DNA from: Candidatus Brocadiia bacterium | Lineage (GTDB): Bacteria; Planctomycetota; PUPC01; DSUN01 | DNA: 8,653 nucleotides | NCBI GenBank assembly: GCA_016782825.1 | Contig: JADHXT010000124.1 | Coordinates: forward strand, 1-8,653 | Direction of reading: 5' to 3' | Part shown: piece by piece, positions 5,691-8,653 of the stretch | Layout of the letters: every line of letters begins with the position of its first letter | Numbering within the stretch: position 1 is the stretch's first letter | Program-made: the position numbers and the translations under genes | Notes under the pieces: generated by a model | What the model saw: the letters and a program-made list of their open reading frames with translations, nothing else | What the model was told of the DNA's origin: nothing | Database searches by the model: none

Positions 5691-6227
5691 ATGCCCGACC
5701 TGAAGGGTACGAAGACCGAGAAGAACCTGTCGGCAGCGTTCGCTGGCGAGTCCCAGGCGAGGAACAAGTACACCTACTTCGCCTCAGTCGCCAGGAAGGA
5801 GGGCTACGAGCAAATCGCCAGCATCTTCCTGGAGACGGCAGAGCAGGAGAAGGAGCATGCCAAGCTCCATCTCAAGGCTCTTGGGGGCATCGGAGACAGC
5901 GTCGCCAATCTGAAGGCTGCAGCCGCAGGTGAGGACGAAGAGCACACGGACATGTACCCTCGCATGGCGGCTGAAGCCGAGGAGGAGGGATTCGAGGCGA
6001 TCGCCACCCTCTTCCGAGGGATCGCGTTGATCGAGAGGGATCACCAGGAGCGCTTTGAGAAGCTCCTCAGCAACATAGAGGATGGCACGGTCTTTGCGAA
6101 ATCGGGACAGGTGAAGTGGCGTTGCCGCAACTGCGGGTTCACGCTTGAGGCACAGGAGCCGTCTCAGTTGTGCCCCGTTTGCAGGCACCCGAAGGCGTAC
6201 TTCGAGCTTGTCCCGACCAACTTCTGA
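5691..6227 (+). CDS. rubrerythrin
   Basis: This 178-residue protein reduces hydrogen peroxide in the cytoplasm using electrons passed through its rubredoxin-like domain, and is typical of anaerobes and microaerophiles. The N-terminal ferritin-like four-helix domain carries all expected diiron ligands: Glu20 in AGESQARNKY, Glu53 and His56 in EKEH, Glu81 and Glu84 in GEDEEHTDMYP, and Glu115 and His118 in ERDH. The C-terminal rubredoxin-like knuckles are Cys145/Cys148 (CRNCG) and Cys161/Cys164 (CPVC), followed by HPKAYFEL. It is about a dozen residues shorter than the Desulfovibrio protein, the loss lying in the loop before the second helix pair. AAGGAG (5678-5683) is 7 bases from the ATG. It appears monocistronic, with a hairpin about 65 bases downstream. 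No PerR-type box was recognised. Confidence 0.96.
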   Translation: MPDLKGTKTEKNLSAAFAGESQARNKYTYFASVARKEGYEQIASIFLETAEQEKEHAKLHLKALGGIGDSVANLKAAAAGEDEEHTDMYPRMAAEAEEEGFEAIATLFRGIALIERDHQERFEKLLSNIEDGTVFAKSGQVKWRCRNCGFTLEAQEPSQLCPVCRHPKAYFELVPTNF

Positions 6228-6291
6228 GGCGGCCTCGGCCTGCTGGCCAGTCGTCACAAGCGGCGCTGACCGACTACCACAGCAACCCCAC

Positions 6292-6321
6292 AAGGCGCCT
6301 TGGCTCACGCTGGGGCGCCTT
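6292..6321 (+). terminator. hairpin downstream of rubrerythrin
   Basis: AAGGCGCC (6292-6299) pairs perfectly with GGCGCCTT (6314-6321) around a 14-base loop. The tail is TCCTCAT rather than a T-run, so termination is plausible but weakly supported. Confidence 0.35.
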
Positions 6322-6339
6322 CCTCATGGGACCACGGCG

Positions 6340-6348
6340 TGCTAGAAT
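6340..6348 (+). promoter_or_regulatory. candidate extended -10 promoter in the rubrerythrin-sigma factor gap
   Basis: TGCTAGAAT is an extended -10 element with one mismatch in the hexamer. The region 17 bases upstream (TTCCTC) is a poor -35. A transcript from here would carry a leader of about 240 bases to the sigma factor gene, or be a separate RNA. Confidence 0.3.
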
Positions 6349-6366
6349 GACGCCGTGTGGCAGAGG

Positions 6367-6402
6367 CCGCGTAGCGCATGGGAACCGCGTGGCGCTTCGG
6401 GC
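6367..6402. repeat. 18-base imperfect tandem duplication
   Basis: CCGCGTAGCGCATGGG (6367-6382) is repeated as CCGCGTGGCGCTTCGG (6385-6400) with three differences. GCGTAGC (6369-6375) also pairs with GCTACGC (6401-6407), so the duplicated stretch can fold. Confidence 0.45.
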
Positions 6403-6473
6403 TACGCCGGGCACCGCCAACAGCATCGCACCAGGGCGCCCACACCGTGCTTCCCGGCGGCAAAGCACAAGTC

Positions 6474-6550
6474 GGGTCAGGGGGCTGGGAGCAGCCCACC
6501 GTCAGGCGCCTCCGTGGGTTTTCTCCTGGGTAATGCATTTTCCCTGACCC
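6474..6550 (+). other. candidate structured leader RNA upstream of the sigma factor
   Basis: An outer 9-bp inverted repeat (GGGTCAGGG 6474-6482 with CCCTGACCC 6542-6550) encloses a hairpin GGGCTG-GGAG-CAGCCC (6482-6497). A second possible hairpin, CCCAC (6495-6499) with GTGGG (6514-6518), is followed by TTTTCT. The two inner hairpins share bases 6495-6497 and cannot both form, an arrangement like attenuators. It matches no RNA family I know. The folding is read by eye. Confidence 0.3.
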
Positions 6551-6572
6551 ACTTGGCCTGGCTCAACGTAGC

Positions 6573-6578
6573 TATAAC
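6573..6578 (+). promoter_or_regulatory. candidate -10 element for the sigma factor-kinase operon
   Basis: TATAAC is a strong -10 match 15 bases before the sigma factor ATG. No good -35 is found at 16-18 bases spacing (CACTTG or ACTTGG at best). A transcript from here would have a very short leader that cuts into or misses the AGGGGG ribosome site (6580-6585). Confidence 0.25.
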
Positions 6579-6593
6579 TAGGGGGATTGACCC

Positions 6594-7223
6594 ATGCGAG
6601 TAGAGGGTTCTGGCACCGAAGAGCTCTTGCAGCGTGCCCAGAGTGGCGACGGGGTGGCCATGCAGACGCTCCTGGCAAGGCACCGCGACCGGCTGCGGCG
6701 GATGATCTCGGTCCGCATGGACCCCCGCCTTGCCCCCCGCGTCGACGCCTCGGACGTGATCCAGGAGACCCTGGCCGAAGCCTGTCGCGAGCTACCCGAC
6801 TACCTCGATCGCCGACCCTGCCCCTTCTATCCCTGGCTCCGCCAGATCGCCTGGAAGCATCTGGTCGAGCTCCACCGCCGACACGTCAAAGCCCAGCGTC
6901 GCACCGTCCGGCGCGAAGCTCGGCTCGAAATGGCCCTCTCCGATCCATCCACGGCTCTCCTGGCCGACCGTCTTGCCGCAAGCGGCACGAGCATCCCTGG
7001 CCGTCTGGTGCGTCAGGAACTGCTTGGTCGGCTGCGGCAGGCTCTCGAGGAGTTGGCGCCCCCCGACCGTGAGGTCGTGGTCTTGCGGCACCTCGAGCAG
7101 CTCTCGCTCAAGGAGGCCGCGGCCATCGTGGGCATCACCCACGTCGCTGCACGCTCCCGCTACAGGCGCGCTATCCAGCGCCTGCACGTCCTCCTCCACG
7201 ACGGTTCGGAGGATCGCCGATGA
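6594..7223 (+). CDS. ECF-type RNA polymerase sigma-70 factor
   Basis: This 209-residue factor should direct RNA polymerase to a dedicated promoter set. Region 2 spans about 9-103, with DASDVIQETLAEA at 51-63 (region 2.2 core-binding helix) and FYPWLRQIAWKHLVELHRRH at 78-97 (regions 2.3-2.4). Region 4 spans about 148-200, with PPDREVVVLRHLEQLSLKEAAAIVGIT and a recognition helix ending RSRYRRAIQRL. Region 3 is absent, as in ECF factors. The stretch RLAPRVDASDVIQE is typical of planctomycete-type sigma factors paired with kinases. AGGGGG (6580-6585) lies 8 bases from the ATG. The stop codon overlaps the kinase start (ATGA), so the two are coupled. No anti-sigma gene is seen, so control by the kinase is the natural inference. 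Confidence 0.92.
   Translation: MRVEGSGTEELLQRAQSGDGVAMQTLLARHRDRLRRMISVRMDPRLAPRVDASDVIQETLAEACRELPDYLDRRPCPFYPWLRQIAWKHLVELHRRHVKAQRRTVRREARLEMALSDPSTALLADRLAASGTSIPGRLVRQELLGRLRQALEELAPPDREVVVLRHLEQLSLKEAAAIVGITHVAARSRYRRAIQRLHVLLHDGSEDRR
7208..7212 (+). promoter_or_regulatory. ribosome binding site of the kinase
   Basis: GGAGG ends 7 bases before the ATG at 7220, inside the last codons of the sigma factor gene. It fixes the kinase start in the ATGA overlap. Confidence 0.75.
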
Positions 7224-8653
7224 GCACGCGCAAAGCCAGCTCGAGCCGCGCGACCGACGACTCCCTGGCCTTCGACGCACTGGTCGAGGAGGTCTCGGCG
7301 AAGCTCGAAGCCGGCGAGGCCATCAACGCCGATGACTACGCACAGGACTACCCTCAGCACGTCGAAGCCCTGCGCCAGCTCTTGCCCACCCTCGAGGCCA
7401 TGGCCGACCTCGGCCACTCGGCCACCGAGTCGTCGGCGGACGCCGGACCGGGCGAGCCGCTGCGCGAGCTCGGTGACTTCCGCATCGTGCGGGAGATCGG
7501 ACGCGGCGGGATGGGCGTGGTGTATGAGGCCGAGCAGATGTCGCTGGGCAGGCGGGTCGCGCTCAAGGTGCTGCCCTTCGCCGCCGTGCTCGACCAGCGA
7601 CAGCTTCAGCGGTTCAAGAACGAGGCGCAGGCCGCGGCGATGCTCCACCACCAGAACATCGTGCCGATCTACTCCGTCGGCTGCGAGCGCGGCGTCCATT
7701 CCTATGCGATGCAGTTCGTGGAAGGACAGACCCTCGGTGAGATGATCGGCCAGCTCCGCCAGGCATCGGGCCTCGGCCCCGACGGTCAGGCGCCAACCAC
7801 CAAGACGGCCAGGAAGACGTCCCCGCCGACCCCGCGGCCCGATGCCACGACGCTGACCCTGCCCGAGATGGCGACGACGGCCGCGACCACGATGCCGGCC
7901 TTCTTCCGCTCCGTGGCGCAGCTCGGCATCGCGGTGGCCGAGGCGCTCGACCACGCCCATCAGCAAGGGGTCGTCCACCGCGACATCAAGCCCTCAAACC
8001 TCATGGTCGATGCTGCGGGGAAGCCCTGGATCACCGACTTCGGTCTCGCTCGCATCGAGGCCAACCCCAGCCTCACCGTGAGCGGCGACCTGCTCGGCAC
8101 GCTGCGCTACATGAGCCCCGAGCAGGCCCTCGCCAAGCGCATCGTCATCGACCACCGCAGCGACATCTACTCCCTCGGCGCCACCCTCTACGAACTGCTC
8201 ACCCTCCGTCCCGTCTTCGGGGGCAACAACCGGCGCGAGCTGCTCCGCCAGATCGCCTTCGAGGAGCCCCGGCCGCCCCGCAAGCTCAACCGCGCCATCC
8301 CCGCCGACCTCGAGACCATCCTGCTCAAGGCCATGGCCAAGGAGCCCACGGAGCGCTATGCCACGGCCCAGCGCCTCGCCGACGACCTGCGCCGCTACCT
8401 CGATCACAAGCCCATCCGCGCGCGTCGCCCCACCCTGGCCCAGCGTGCCGGGAAGTGGTGCCGCCGACACAAGCCCATCGTGTGGTCGGCAGCGGCGCTC
8501 ATCGTCCTCGCCGCCGTCGGGCTCATCGTGAGCACTCTTGCGATCAGGCAAGAGCAGCGTGAGACCCAGGCCGCGCTGGAAAGGGCCACCGAGGAGGCCG
8601 CCAAGTCCCGAGCGATCATCGGCCTCCAGAACGAGATGTTCGTCTCGGCCAAC
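7220..8653 (+). CDS. membrane-anchored serine/threonine protein kinase (3' end outside window)
   Basis: The first 478 residues are present with no stop. An N-terminal helix with YPQHVEALRQLLP (44-56) is common in planctomycete kinases. The Hanks-type kinase domain runs from about 87 to 355: glycine loop GRGGMGVVY (94-102), ATP-binding Lys116, helix-C Glu135, catalytic HRDIKPSN with Asp255, DFG with Asp273, SPE with Glu301 and DIYSLG with Asp315. All key residues are intact, so it should be active. A Thr/Pro-rich insert (about 181-226) interrupts the domain between helices D and E. One membrane segment (about 420-442) is followed by a charged coiled-coil-like stretch, so the unseen C-terminus is probably outside the cytoplasm and may carry repeats such as TPRs (inference). 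The start overlaps the sigma factor stop, suggesting the kinase controls that factor. Substrate is unknown. Confidence 0.93.
   Translation, partial: MSTRKASSSRATDDSLAFDALVEEVSAKLEAGEAINADDYAQDYPQHVEALRQLLPTLEAMADLGHSATESSADAGPGEPLRELGDFRIVREIGRGGMGVVYEAEQMSLGRRVALKVLPFAAVLDQRQLQRFKNEAQAAAMLHHQNIVPIYSVGCERGVHSYAMQFVEGQTLGEMIGQLRQASGLGPDGQAPTTKTARKTSPPTPRPDATTLTLPEMATTAATTMPAFFRSVAQLGIAVAEALDHAHQQGVVHRDIKPSNLMVDAAGKPWITDFGLARIEANPSLTVSGDLLGTLRYMSPEQALAKRIVIDHRSDIYSLGATLYELLTLRPVFGGNNRRELLRQIAFEEPRPPRKLNRAIPADLETILLKAMAKEPTERYATAQRLADDLRRYLDHKPIRARRPTLAQRAGKWCRRHKPIVWSAAALIVLAAVGLIVSTLAIRQEQRETQAALERATEEAAKSRAIIGLQNEMFVSAN

Noticed and set aside
6474..6500. Signal recognition particle RNA (TCAGG...GGAGCAGCC resemblance)
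   Set aside because: The conserved CCGGAAGG apical loop is absent, the arms around the hairpin are very unequal in length, and a simple GGGCTG/CAGCCC stem explains the similarity.
6170..6547. Plus-strand frames in the gap between rubrerythrin and the sigma factor
   Set aside because: The products are compositionally random (Arg, Pro, Ala), have no good ribosome site, and the first overlaps the end of rubrerythrin in another frame.
1..8653. CRISPR array
   Set aside because: No regularly spaced repeat of 23-47 bases occurs; the only tandem repeats are the GAC/GAG tract, the 8-base and the 18-base duplications.

Overview
This is a GC-rich bacterial window with a mosaic gene layout. The best clue to the host is the right end: an ECF-type RNA polymerase sigma factor whose stop codon overlaps the start of a membrane-anchored serine/threonine kinase. 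Together with a cytoplasmic GH29 alpha-L-fucosidase and a secreted DUF4838 protein, this points to the PVC superphylum, most likely Planctomycetota or a close relative. That assignment is inference from gene content; no ribosomal marker is present.

Layout. 1-357: low-complexity sequence with an Asp/Glu-coding repeat, possibly the tail of a gene entering from the left, then the fucosidase leader. 358-1761 (+): GH29 alpha-L-fucosidase, followed by two adjacent hairpins. 2014-2246 (+): decayed remnant of a zinc-dependent alcohol dehydrogenase (MDR family), with two frame changes and a large internal deletion. 2254-4416 (-): exported 720-residue DUF4838 protein with an alpha-glucuronidase-like N-terminus and a discoidin-like C-terminus. 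4704-5196 (-): two overlapping small genes, a 46-residue zinc ribbon and a 120-residue Trp-rich basic protein, neither assigned to a named family here. 5221-5335: a cluster of hairpins and palindromes upstream of that pair. 5399-5599 (-): degenerate second copy of the Trp-rich gene. 5691-6227 (+): rubrerythrin. 6228-6593: intergenic region with a candidate structured leader. 6594-7223 (+): ECF sigma factor. 7220 to the right edge (+): Ser/Thr kinase, incomplete.

How it fits together. Fucosidase and the DUF4838 protein fit a glycan-degrading lifestyle: the DUF4838 protein would act outside the cytoplasm and the fucosidase inside. They are convergent with dehydrogenase debris between them, so they are not one operon. 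The sigma factor and kinase are translationally coupled and probably form one signalling unit. Rubrerythrin is a stand-alone peroxide-defence gene. The least explained part is 4700-5600, with the overlapping small-gene pair, its broken paralogue and the inverted repeats; it is the best candidate for something undescribed, though nothing in the sequence proves a function.
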